59,724 nt of DNA from Acidobacteriota bacterium (GTDB lineage: Bacteria; Acidobacteriota; UBA4820; DSQY01): contig JAKAKG010000054.1 of the NCBI GenBank assembly GCA_021813555.1, positions 1 through 59,724 of the forward strand. Reading direction: 5' to 3'. The notes beneath the pieces are model-generated. The model saw only the letters and a list, made by a program, of their open reading frames with translations. It did no database searches and was not told the DNA's origin. Shown one piece after another: positions 19,369-28,276 of the stretch. Positions within the stretch are counted from its first letter, which is position 1, and each line of letters opens with the position of its first letter. The position numbers and the translations under genes are program-made.

Positions 19369-20906
19369 GGTTGGCCATCCTTTTTCGTTTCGGGAGCGGG
19401 AGCCATGGGAGAGGCCGCCGAGGGGGCGGCGCTCTGAGGCGCGATGTTGAGCTTGAGGGCCTGCACGTCCCGGGCGAGGGTCCCCGTGGAGTAGCTGAGC
19501 TGGGCCAGGGCCGTGAACCAGTTGGCCAGCGCCTGGATGCGCTGCCCGCGAGCATCTTCCAGGGCGGCCTGGGCGGTGAGAAGGTCCAGGATGGTCCCGA
19601 CGCCGGCCTTATAGCGGCCCAGGGCCACGTCGTGGGATTGGGTCGCGCTCTGGAGGAGATCCTCGCTGGTCTTGACCTGCTGCTCGGCGGTCTTGAGGCT
19701 GTAGTAGCTGGACCAGACCTGCAAGTCCACGGCCTGCTCCTGGCTCTTGAGCTGGGCCTCGGCGGTCTGAAGATCCGCCTTCGCCTGCACCACGTCGTAG
19801 CTGTGGGAGAAGCCCGTGAACAGGGGAAACTTGAGCTGGATCCCCATCTGATAGGTATTCCCGTACATCGTGGAGGCGTCGTAGTAGGTGCGGCCCAGAT
19901 TGGCCGTGGCGCTGAGCGAAGGATATCCCTCGGCTTTGATGGTCTTGACGTGCGCCCGGGCCTTCGCCACCTGGGCCCTGGCCGCGGCCAGGTCGGGCCG
20001 TTTGGCCTGGGCTTGCTCCAAGAAGCGGTCCACGGCCTCCGACGTCTCCTGGATGGGCAGGTCCGTGGGCGGCATGGCCACATCGTAGGGAACGGTGGGA
20101 GGGAGCCCCATGGCCGTGGCCAGGGCACCCCTCGTCGTCTGGATGGTACCCGTCAACCCGTCCGCCGCGAGCTTGGCCTGGGAGAGCTGAGTTTTGGCCT
20201 GAAGCACATCGGCGATGGTGGCGACCCCGGCGCGGTGGAGCTCTTGGGCCGAGGCGAGGTTGGTTTCCGCCTCCTTGACGGTGGCCTCCTGGGCCGAGAG
20301 CAGGGCCTTGGCGCTCACGTACTGGAAGAAGGCCTGCTGGACCTGGAGGATCACGGACTGGATGGAAGCGTTGTGGAGCCAGTCCGCCGACAGGAGAGCC
20401 TGACGTTTCTCCGCCAGCGCCGCCTCACGGCCGCCGAAGTCGTAGAGCAGCCAGCTCAGATCCGCCGTGGGGGCGTAGCTGCGCTGGTAGTAGGAGATCG
20501 CCCCGTTGGCCAGGGACCCCTCCGCCCGGGTCACGCCCGCCCCGATGTTGACCTGCGGGTAGTAGGTGCCCTTCTGGCTGCCGTAGGCCGCCGCGGCGGA
20601 ACGGGCCTCCGACCAGGCCATGGCGGTCTGGGGGCTGTTGCGGAGGGCCACGTCCACCACGTCGAGGAGGGTCAGAGAGGAGGCCCGGTCCAGCAGGTCC
20701 TGGGGGATCGCGGGCGCCTCGGACCGGGGCTGCACGGCCGCCACGGCTTTGGCCGGCGGCGTCCAGGGCACCTCGGGCGCCGGGGACGTAGAGGCCTCGC
20801 CGTAGAGTTTGGGGGGCGTGTGGATGCACCCGGCCATGGTCCCAAGCAAAACCGCCAGAGCCGCGGCGGAGGCGCCTCGCCGGGCGCCGGCCCTTCGCGC
20901 GCTCAT
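19365..20906 (-). CDS. TolC-family outer membrane efflux lipoprotein
   Basis: Repeated OEP pattern (SLTLLDVVDVALRNSPQTAMAWSEARSAAAAYGSQKGTYYPQVNIGAGVTR...); overlaps the adaptor start by 4 bp. Confidence 0.94.
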   Translation of the reverse strand: MSARRAGARRGASAAALAVLLGTMAGCIHTPPKLYGEASTSPAPEVPWTPPAKAVAAVQPRSEAPAIPQDLLDRASSLTLLDVVDVALRNSPQTAMAWSEARSAAAAYGSQKGTYYPQVNIGAGVTRAEGSLANGAISYYQRSYAPTADLSWLLYDFGGREAALAEKRQALLSADWLHNASIQSVILQVQQAFFQYVSAKALLSAQEATVKEAETNLASAQELHRAGVATIADVLQAKTQLSQAKLAADGLTGTIQTTRGALATAMGLPPTVPYDVAMPPTDLPIQETSEAVDRFLEQAQAKRPDLAAARAQVAKARAHVKTIKAEGYPSLSATANLGRTYYDASTMYGNTYQMGIQLKFPLFTGFSHSYDVVQAKADLQTAEAQLKSQEQAVDLQVWSSYYSLKTAEQQVKTSEDLLQSATQSHDVALGRYKAGVGTILDLLTAQAALEDARGQRIQALANWFTALAQLSYSTGTLARDVQALKLNIAPQSAAPSAASPMAPAPETKKDGQP

Positions 20907-21544
20907 GGCCGCGGCGGGCGGGCCGCCCGCTTCGGGGATGGTGAGGATATCCCGTTCATGAAAACGTCCGTGAGCATCCGCGCGTCCTCCTCGACGGAGC
21001 CCGGCGACTCCAGGAGGAGCCGCTGGGCAATCATAGCTATGTCCGCCTCGATGAGCATGGCGGCCACTTTAACCGGGTCCAGGGGCCTGATGGCCCGTGC
21101 CCGGACCCCCTCCCGCAGAACCCTCGCGATCTTATCCACATACGTCCGAAACGGGTCCGACTGCTGGCGCCGCAGGCGCGTCTCCGCCAGCTGGCGCTCC
21201 CACAGCAGAACCCGGAAGAACTCCCGGTGCTCGTCGAAGTAGCTGAGGTGGCGCTCCACGAATCGGCCGATCTTCTGCACCGGAGGAAGCTCGCCGTCCA
21301 GGATCCCGAAAAGCTCCTGGCGCATGGGAGCCATGCTCGCCTCCTTGACCGATTCCAGAAGCTCCTTCTTGTCCTTGTAGTAGACGTAGAGGGTGCCCTT
21401 GGCCACACCCGCCTCTGCGGCCACCCGTTCCATGGTGAGCCCCTCCGCTCCCTTCCGGGAGAGGATGCGCACCACCGCGTCCTGGATGCCCTTCTTGCAG
21501 AAGGATTCCCACTGGCTCTTTCTGTCCGACTTCGCCCGGGCCAT
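20903..21544 (-). CDS. TetR/AcrR family regulator
   Basis: IQDAVVRILSRKGAEGLTMERVAAEAGVAKGTLYVYYKDKKELL: canonical TetR HTH. Confidence 0.95.
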   Translation of the reverse strand: MARAKSDRKSQWESFCKKGIQDAVVRILSRKGAEGLTMERVAAEAGVAKGTLYVYYKDKKELLESVKEASMAPMRQELFGILDGELPPVQKIGRFVERHLSYFDEHREFFRVLLWERQLAETRLRRQQSDPFRTYVDKIARVLREGVRARAIRPLDPVKVAAMLIEADIAMIAQRLLLESPGSVEEDARMLTDVFMNGISSPSPKRAARPPRP

Positions 21545-21573
21545 GGCTCCACGCCCTCTCTGGTCACAAATTG

Positions 21574-21615
21574 AACCAGCCGGTCATTATATGGACGGAC
21601 CGGTTCCCTCGTCAA
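21574..21615 (-). promoter_or_regulatory. tetR-efflux promoter with overlapping dyad operator
   Basis: Minus strand: TTGACG (21615-21610), 18-bp spacer, TATAAT (21591-21586). Dyad AACCGGTCCGTC-N8-GACCGGCTGGTT (21605-21574, 9/12 matches) spans the -10 box. Confidence 0.65.
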
Positions 21616-21726
21616 GGGCGGGGACGCACCTCAACACCTGGGGCAACGGCGGATGGGCCGTGCGTATTCCGAGAAAAGCGGGGGATAGGGACACGGGCGG
21701 CAGGCCTGGTGAGGGTCGTTCCTCCG

Positions 21727-21761
21727 CTCCCCGCTCCCCGCTCCCCGCTCCCCGCTTCCGG
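21727..21761. repeat. Heptad array (CGCTCCC) abutting the selD stop
   Basis: tccgctccccgctccccgctccccgctccccgcttcc: 7-bp period. Confidence 0.85.
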
Positions 21762-21764
21762 CTC

Positions 21765-22814
21765 TTAGGGCACCAGGCGGATGCGGGGCGGTCCCGCCGC
21801 GAAGGTTCCTACGTTCCAGGACCGCTGGCCCCGCCGCTCGAAGGCGCGCAGGAGGGCCGCTTCGATGCCGGGCGGCACGGCGAGGAGGAGGCCGCCCGAC
21901 GTCTGGGCATCGGCGGCCATGAGGAGGCGGTGCTCGGGGATCCCGGAGGTTCCGTCCAGATTTGCCAGGACCGAATCGCGATTCGCGAAGGTTCCCCCGG
22001 GGACGTTCTGGTCCATGGCCTGCGCCTCGGTTCCCGCGAAGAACGGCAGGGCATCAGGGCGCACCTCGGCGCCGAGCCCGCCCTCCACGCACATCTCCAG
22101 GAGGTGGCCGAGGAATCCGAAGCCCGTCACGTCCGTGGCGCCTTTTACGCCCGCCTCCACCGCCGACTCGGCAGCAGCCCGGTTGAGCAAGCTCATAGAC
22201 GCCACCGCCTCGGCGAAGGCCTGGTCACTCAGGTCGCCCCCCTTGTAGGCCGTGGACAGAATACCCGTGCCGAGCGGTTTGGTGAGGTAGATCCTGTCTC
22301 CAGGGAGGGCGCCGCCCTTGCGCATGAGCCGGTCCGGGCGGACCTCGCCCACCACGGCCAGGCCGTACTTGGGTTCGGCGTCATCCACCGTATGGCCCCC
22401 GACGATGAGGCACCCTGCTTCGACGGCCTTCGCCGCGCCGCCTTTGAGGATGAGGGTCATCTCGTCGAGGCGGTAGGTCCGGGTGGGATAGCACATGAGG
22501 TTCAGGGCCAGGACGGGCCTTCCGCCCATGGCGTACACGTCAGAAAACGCGTTGGCGGCGGCGATTTGGCCGAAGGTGAAAGGATCGTCCACGATGGGGG
22601 TGAAGTAGTCCGTGGTGAACAGCATCACCCTGTCCGCGTCCCAAAGGTACGCGGCGGCGTCCTCCACGTGACCGGAGTCCGTGAGGAGCCTCTCGTCCGC
22701 CATGGGTGGCAGCTGGCGGAGCACCTCCGCCAGGTCCAGGGGACTGATCTTGCAGGCTCAGCCGGCGCCGTGACTCAGGGCCGTCAGCCGTCCGATCTTT
22801 GGACGCTCGGGCAT
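21765..22814 (-). CDS. selD: Selenide, water dikinase, selenocysteine-containing (in-frame UGA at 22760-22758)
   Basis: ATG at 22814: MPERPKIGRLTALSHGAG-[TGA]-ACKISPLDLAEVLRQLPPMADERLLTDSGHVEDAAAY...; GAG(U/C)xCK is the SelD active-site motif. Downstream FTTDYFTPIVDDPFTFGQIAAANAFSDVYAMGGRPVLALNL is canonical SelD. The ORF track splits it at the TGA. Confidence 0.93.
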
Positions 22815-22903
22815 AAGGTCTCTCCAAATGAAGCCGAACCGCCAAGACACCCAGAGACGAGGAAAATTTAGCCTTGGTTCCGAATCCCTTTCACTCTCGG
22901 TGC

Positions 22904-25078
22904 CTAATGCCCTGGTGCTGAGTTTCCTCCTGGCATCCCCGGCCCCGGAACGGGCGGTGGAGGCGGCGGAAGCTGTCTGAGCAGGTCGGACGCCAGAGGC
23001 GCCACCAGAAACGCGCCCAGGCCATCCAGGCTCGCGGATTCGTCCTGGGCCGCGGCCCTCAAATCGCTTCTCGCCTCCTCGGGCCGGCCAAGCTGCACAA
23101 GGGTCACGGCCCGCAGGTACCCCACGGAGTTCTTGTTCAAGGGCCCCGTGGCGGGCGGCTGAAGGGGTTCGAGGGCGGCGAGGGCATCCACGGGACGGCC
23201 CAGGTTCAGGTTGGCGCAGGCCAGACTGAGGCGGGCCACGAGCTGTTCGCGGGCCGTCTCCGATCCCAGCACGTCCTGCCGGGCCTTGAGCCATTGGCGC
23301 CTATAGCCGTAGCGCTCGCCCCCGTAGGGGACCAGCTCGGACGTACCGGCTCCTTTGAAATACCAGACCTTCTCTTCACCTCGATGGGAGAACTTGAGGG
23401 CCGGGGTGTCGCTTGCGGCAAAAGCGGCCCTGGCCGAAGCCACCGTGGTGACGGGAACTCCGCCCACGGCCAGGAGGATGTCGCCGGCCGAGGGGCCCGC
23501 CGGGTCTGACACGCCGCGCATGAGGACGGGGCCCTTCACGCCGGGGAAATCGGCGAGGGGCAGGACCCGCTCCAGGGTGTTGTCCGTCAGGGGCCGGTCC
23601 ACCAGATCGAGGACCTTCAACGCCTCAGCCGGATCGTTGATGGCCCCCTGAACCTCGTCGTAGCCCGGCAGCTCGGGTACGAAGAGGCGCAGCGCCAAGG
23701 TCATGGTCCCTGACTCGGCCGTGAGTTTGCCCGCCAGCAGCCCTTGGCAGCGGTACTTTTCGCACAGGGCGCGCACGGTGGCGGCCTGGTCTTGTGCGCC
23801 CACTCCGGGAGTAAAGAACGTGTCGGGGAGGCTGGGGTTTTTCTCATCGGCCACCGTACCGTTGAAGTGGTCCATGTCCGGCATGGCGGCCGCCATGGCG
23901 TCGTCCGCCTCCTGTTGCTGGTACGCCGTGATGTCCTGGTCCCGCGTGACCCCGGCCCAGAGCAGGGTGGGCCGAAGGGTGGCATCGACCTTGAAGAGAG
24001 GCACCTCGTTCACGTTGATGGATGCGCGGTAGAGGCCCACGTTGGCCTTCTGCACGAGGATCTGGTGCGGCCCGATGCAAAAGTCCGATAGACGAAGGGG
24101 GGTCGTCCCGGCCACCTGCCCGTCGATGGTGACCTCCGATCCCGAGGGGTGGGAGATCACTTCCAGGTTCACGGTGCGCCTGTCCAGCACGATGGGCTTC
24201 ACGAACCCGGCGCTGTTGTTGGCCTTGTCCAGCGACACCGTGAGGACGAACTCCCTCTGCCGGAAGCAGGGACACACGAGGGTGACCCGGTGGTCCCCGG
24301 GGGGCAGGTACAAAGCGGGGATCACGTAGACCTGGGCCGGAATGCTCCCGCTCTCTTGCACAAATTTGGCCCAGTCATCGCGGGAGGAGGCGGGCCGCTC
24401 CGCCCGCCCTAGCGGCTTGCCGTCCACCAGGAGCTGGGTTCCCTCGGGCTGGACGAAAAAATAGATGGTGCGCGCGTTGGGAATGAGGCTGACGTCCACC
24501 GCCACCAGGCTGCCCACGTCCACCGTCATCTCCCGCTCCTGGGTCGCGTAGCCGGGACGGGACACCTTCACCACGTGCATCCCCTTGAGGACCGGAATAG
24601 ACGCCACGGCCGTGCCCAAGGGACGGCCGTCCAAGTAAATTTGGCTGTCCGCGGGCTGGACGCTGAGGTTCAAGACGCCCGTGAGGGACGAGCGGATCTC
24701 CTCGAACTGGCGCACGATCTTGGGCGTCTTCGTCATGGAAAAGGGATAGTCAGGCCGGAGCTGGATGAGCCTGGTCCAATCCTGGCGGGCCAAGTCCGTC
24801 TTGCCCAAGTTGAAGGCGCAGATGCCCCTGAGCTCCAGGGCTCGTTCGAGGAGAGCCTCGTCGGAAGGCTGAAGGCGCCCCGCCTGCTCCCATCGGGTCA
24901 GCGTATCGATGAGGGAGTTCAAGCTCTCCACGGCCTTGGGAAACTGCACGGCCTGGTAAGCCTGCTGGGCGGCGTTGAAGGACTCCTGAAGGGCGCCGAT
25001 CTCCTCCATCACCACCTGGGCACGTGGGAGGGCGGCCAAACCGAGCAGGAACATGAGCGCCAGAACCGGGCGTCTCAT
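22904..25078 (-). CDS. Secreted PEGA-domain protein with PDZ-like and TPR-like C-terminal regions
   Basis: MRRPVLALMFLLGLAALPRAQV signal; PEGA-like blocks LSVQPADSQIYLDGRPLGTAVASIPVLKGMHVVKVSRPGY and VISHPSGSEVTIDGQVAGTTPLRLSDFCIGPHQILVQK; later GDILLAVGGVPVTTVASARAAF. Confidence 0.82.
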   Translation of the reverse strand: MRRPVLALMFLLGLAALPRAQVVMEEIGALQESFNAAQQAYQAVQFPKAVESLNSLIDTLTRWEQAGRLQPSDEALLERALELRGICAFNLGKTDLARQDWTRLIQLRPDYPFSMTKTPKIVRQFEEIRSSLTGVLNLSVQPADSQIYLDGRPLGTAVASIPVLKGMHVVKVSRPGYATQEREMTVDVGSLVAVDVSLIPNARTIYFFVQPEGTQLLVDGKPLGRAERPASSRDDWAKFVQESGSIPAQVYVIPALYLPPGDHRVTLVCPCFRQREFVLTVSLDKANNSAGFVKPIVLDRRTVNLEVISHPSGSEVTIDGQVAGTTPLRLSDFCIGPHQILVQKANVGLYRASINVNEVPLFKVDATLRPTLLWAGVTRDQDITAYQQQEADDAMAAAMPDMDHFNGTVADEKNPSLPDTFFTPGVGAQDQAATVRALCEKYRCQGLLAGKLTAESGTMTLALRLFVPELPGYDEVQGAINDPAEALKVLDLVDRPLTDNTLERVLPLADFPGVKGPVLMRGVSDPAGPSAGDILLAVGGVPVTTVASARAAFAASDTPALKFSHRGEEKVWYFKGAGTSELVPYGGERYGYRRQWLKARQDVLGSETAREQLVARLSLACANLNLGRPVDALAALEPLQPPATGPLNKNSVGYLRAVTLVQLGRPEEARSDLRAAAQDESASLDGLGAFLVAPLASDLLRQLPPPPPPVPGPGMPGGNSAPGH

Positions 25079-26151
25079 GACCCGTACCTCCACAGGGCTC
25101 CGGCCCGGTGATCCAGGAGAAGGAGGGTGTTCAATCCGTCCCACCCCGCCGCGTCCACGCGCACCCCCGCGCCGGTGGCCGCCAAAAACCGCCCCGAGGA
25201 GGAATAAAGAAGGGCCCGCCTCGTGGAGAGGTCCACCGCCAACAGGTTCCCGGCCATGTCCACCTGGAAGTCGGTGATCTTGCGCAGGGGTTTTCCTTCG
25301 AAGGAGAGGTGCAAGGTCTTGACGATGGCCATGTCGGCACCGTAGACGCGGATCTGCCCCCCGTCCCGGTCCGCCAGGTAGATCTGCCCCGCCCTGTCCA
25401 CGCGCACCCTCACCGGGTCGTTCAGCGCCACGGCCACGTTTCCCATGGGAGCGCCCTTGCCCGTCAGGCGGAAGAGCCGGGGCTCGGCCCGGTCCAGAAC
25501 GAAAAAGCTGCCATCGGGAGCGGGAGCCGCGGAGACAGGCTTGGCGATGTCCGCCGGCAGCTTGATGACGGAAGCGCCCCATATAACGGTGCCCTCGCCC
25601 AGAGCCAGAGGTTTGCCGGAGAAATCGAGGGTGAGGTCGCGCCCCCCCTGAAGGGCCCTGAACCCGGAAGCTTGCCCTTCGGAATCGAGGCGCTCCACGC
25701 CGTCCTCCGTCAGCACCTCCGCCCCGCCGTCGGCCCCGGGAGCCACGGCCACGAAGGGCTTGAGGGCTTTCTTGTCGAGGCCCCGCCATCGGCCCTGGTC
25801 CGTGAGGATGGGCCTGGACGGCCCCTCTCCTGTGCGGTCCAGAATAGCCTTGGCCGCCGCAAGCGCGGGGGGATTTCCCGGAGCCATATGGTAAAAGGCT
25901 TCCGCCACGCGGCCGGGCCGGTCCAGAGCGAGGAAAACCCGGGAGGCAAGGTCGAGCCACCGGTTTTCGCCGCCCAGGTCGGGCTGGGCCAGGAGGAGGA
26001 GCCTGTAGGCTTGATCCGGGCGCCCTGAATAGAGGGCCAGCCGCGACGCTTCCAAGCACTCCCGCGGGGGGAGGCGTCCATCGGGCGCGGGGGGGTACGT
26101 GCTGGCAGCTCTGGAACCGGGGCCCGCCAGCGCCGCGGCGAGTGTGAGCAC
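25075..26151 (-). CDS. Secreted NHL/beta-propeller-like protein
   Basis: GTG start (26151) inferred; VLTLAAALAGPGSRAAS signal; VRVDRAGQIYLADRDGGQIRVYGADM...FQVDMAGNLLAVDLSTRRALLYSSSGRFL propeller-like repeats; overlaps both neighbours. Confidence 0.7.
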   Translation of the reverse strand: MLTLAAALAGPGSRAASTYPPAPDGRLPPRECLEASRLALYSGRPDQAYRLLLLAQPDLGGENRWLDLASRVFLALDRPGRVAEAFYHMAPGNPPALAAAKAILDRTGEGPSRPILTDQGRWRGLDKKALKPFVAVAPGADGGAEVLTEDGVERLDSEGQASGFRALQGGRDLTLDFSGKPLALGEGTVIWGASVIKLPADIAKPVSAAPAPDGSFFVLDRAEPRLFRLTGKGAPMGNVAVALNDPVRVRVDRAGQIYLADRDGGQIRVYGADMAIVKTLHLSFEGKPLRKITDFQVDMAGNLLAVDLSTRRALLYSSSGRFLAATGAGVRVDAAGWDGLNTLLLLDHRAGALWRYGS

Positions 26152-26161
26152 CGCGGCGGCG

Positions 26162-28087
26162 CTAAGGCGTCTCCACCCGGTCCGTCGAGAAGTCCGCCAC
26201 GCGAGTCTGCGGCCCGTGCTTGATGGTCCAAGAAAAGGCGACCTTCGTCCCCTTGGGGCTGACCACCACGAACTGATGGGCTCCCACCGCCATGGGCCGC
26301 GTGCCGTTGAGAGGCAGGTCATCAAAGTACGAACCATCCACCATCACCTTGCCTTCGTTGCCCGGCTTCCCGTAGAGGAAGACCTGGCCCGTCTGGAAGG
26401 GGGGCGCCTTGAGGGACTCGGACTCCCTGGGCTGGACCTTCACCCTCTCCTCGCGAACACCCCGGATGGCCGGGTCCACGAGGCGGAGGACGTGCTCACC
26501 TGGCGGGAGGCTGAGGACCGCTCCCGAAGCGCCCAGGAGGCGCTCGCCTTCATACACCTGCAGGATACCAGAGGGGTAGAGGACCTTCAACGTGCCATGG
26601 TCGGCCAGCGCCGTGAGGACGGCCTGCACCTTGAACTCCTTCTGGGGATCGATGAGGACTTCATAAGGGTCGTGGGCCGGGAGGTCGAGGGCCACCTTGA
26701 ACGGTTCGCAGCCGTCTCGGGGCACCTTGGCGGGCGTCACCAGGTCGGTGTCCGAACCGTCCACCAGAACCTTCGCCCCAGGCGGATCGCTCGTGACCGG
26801 GAACAGAAACGGTCCCGGCTTGAGAACGAGGTGGAGCCTGTCCCGGGTGGAAGCGCCCGTGACTTTGGCGCTGGCGCCGAGGCATCCCAGACGCGCCTCC
26901 ACCGTGTGCGTGGCGGTATCGCTTGGAAGGAGGGTCACGGCCGCCACGGCGGTGCCATCGAGAAAGAGGGAGGCGCCCGGCGGCGTGGTGACTACGTCCA
27001 GGGCCTTGGGGAGCACTTCCTGCGAAGGCGGCGGTGTGATGGGAGCGAGCTTGATGCCCTCGTACCGCATGTAGCGGGTCACGGCCAGCCATCCGCCGGC
27101 GGCCACAAGAAGGGCCAGAATGGCGAAGCGCCCGTATTTTCGCGACAGGGAGTGGCGCTTTTTGGGCCGCATGCTTTCGGGAACGGGGGGGAGAAAGGCG
27201 GTGTCCGCCATGGGAGATGTACGAGGGGGCGGTTCGATGTGGCTCCAGGCCTGGAGCGGATCGGCCTCCTCCGGATGAAGCAGGGCCCGGCGGAACGCGG
27301 CGGCCGTGGGATAACGGTCATCGGGCCGCTTAGCAAGAGCCTTTTCGATGGCCAGGCTCAGGTGCAAGGGCACCTTGGGGTTTAATTCGCGAGGGTTGGG
27401 CGGCGACTCGTGGAGAACCCGGTAGATGACCGTGGAAATGGAGTCGCCTTGAAAGGGCCGCTCGCCCGTCGCGAGCTCGTAGAGGACGACGCCCATGGAG
27501 AAGACGTCGGACCGGCCGTCCAAGGGCTTGCCGGCCACCTGCTCGGGGGACATATAGTGGGGGGTCCCGATGACCGCGCCGCTGTGAGTCAGGCTGGCCC
27601 CGGAATCTCGGGCCAGGCCGAAATCCATGACTTTGAGAGATTGCCCGTCCACCACCATGAGGTTGCCGGGCTTGATGTCCCGGTGGATGATTCGGGCCCT
27701 GTGGGCGTAGTCCAGGGCCGACAATCCTTGCCCCGCCAGGTTGACCACCCGGTCCGGAGGAAGGAGGTTCCTCTTGGTGCAATAGGCATCAAGCAGGACC
27801 CCCTCCACGAACTCCATGGCGATGTAGAGGGTGCCTTTGTCCTCAAAGACGTCGAAGATGGTCACGATGTTGGGGTGGAGGAGCTTGCCCGCTGCCTGCG
27901 CTTCGCGGAGGAAGCGGGCCCGGCTTTCAGCGATCTCCTCGGGCCTGGCCCCTTCGGAGGGCCGGATGGTCTTGAGGGCCACCTGCCGCCCTATTTGGGG
28001 ATCGTACGCAAGGTACACCACGCCCATGGCTCCCTTGCCCACGATTCTCTGGACCTGGTACCGCCCAACCTGAACGGGTTCGTCCAT
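26162..28087 (-). CDS. Membrane Ser/Thr protein kinase with extracytoplasmic PEGA repeats
   Basis: VGRYQVQRIVGKGAMGVVYLAYDPQIGRQVALKTI...IIHRDIKPGNLMVVDGQSLKVMDFGLARD...GTPHYMSPEQ; TM segment FAILALLVAAGGWLAV; PEGA-like blocks. Confidence 0.94.
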   Translation of the reverse strand: MDEPVQVGRYQVQRIVGKGAMGVVYLAYDPQIGRQVALKTIRPSEGARPEEIAESRARFLREAQAAGKLLHPNIVTIFDVFEDKGTLYIAMEFVEGVLLDAYCTKRNLLPPDRVVNLAGQGLSALDYAHRARIIHRDIKPGNLMVVDGQSLKVMDFGLARDSGASLTHSGAVIGTPHYMSPEQVAGKPLDGRSDVFSMGVVLYELATGERPFQGDSISTVIYRVLHESPPNPRELNPKVPLHLSLAIEKALAKRPDDRYPTAAAFRRALLHPEEADPLQAWSHIEPPPRTSPMADTAFLPPVPESMRPKKRHSLSRKYGRFAILALLVAAGGWLAVTRYMRYEGIKLAPITPPPSQEVLPKALDVVTTPPGASLFLDGTAVAAVTLLPSDTATHTVEARLGCLGASAKVTGASTRDRLHLVLKPGPFLFPVTSDPPGAKVLVDGSDTDLVTPAKVPRDGCEPFKVALDLPAHDPYEVLIDPQKEFKVQAVLTALADHGTLKVLYPSGILQVYEGERLLGASGAVLSLPPGEHVLRLVDPAIRGVREERVKVQPRESESLKAPPFQTGQVFLYGKPGNEGKVMVDGSYFDDLPLNGTRPMAVGAHQFVVVSPKGTKVAFSWTIKHGPQTRVADFSTDRVETP

Positions 28088-28207
28088 CACGCCCGCCCCC
28101 CGGTGATTCCGTGGTCTTGACACTTTACCACGCCGGCCATGCTGGATCCTCATTACAAGCTTACCATGTTGCTCAAGGGTTTGCCACCCCAAGATATTTC
28201 ATCATAC

Positions 28208-28236
28208 TTGACAACGACAGACTAAGACTTTATATT
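28208..28236 (+). promoter_or_regulatory. Promoter of clpB (TTGACA-17-TATATT)
   Basis: TTGACA 28208-28213, TATATT 28231-28236. No CIRCE or HAIR element recognised. Confidence 0.65.
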
Positions 28237-28276
28237 ACCTTAATGCTAACATTTTAGACCATAGGAGGCTCGTTGG

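Noticed and set aside
19371-21242. 623-aa plus-strand ORF
   Set aside because: Antisense to tolC-like and tetR genes.
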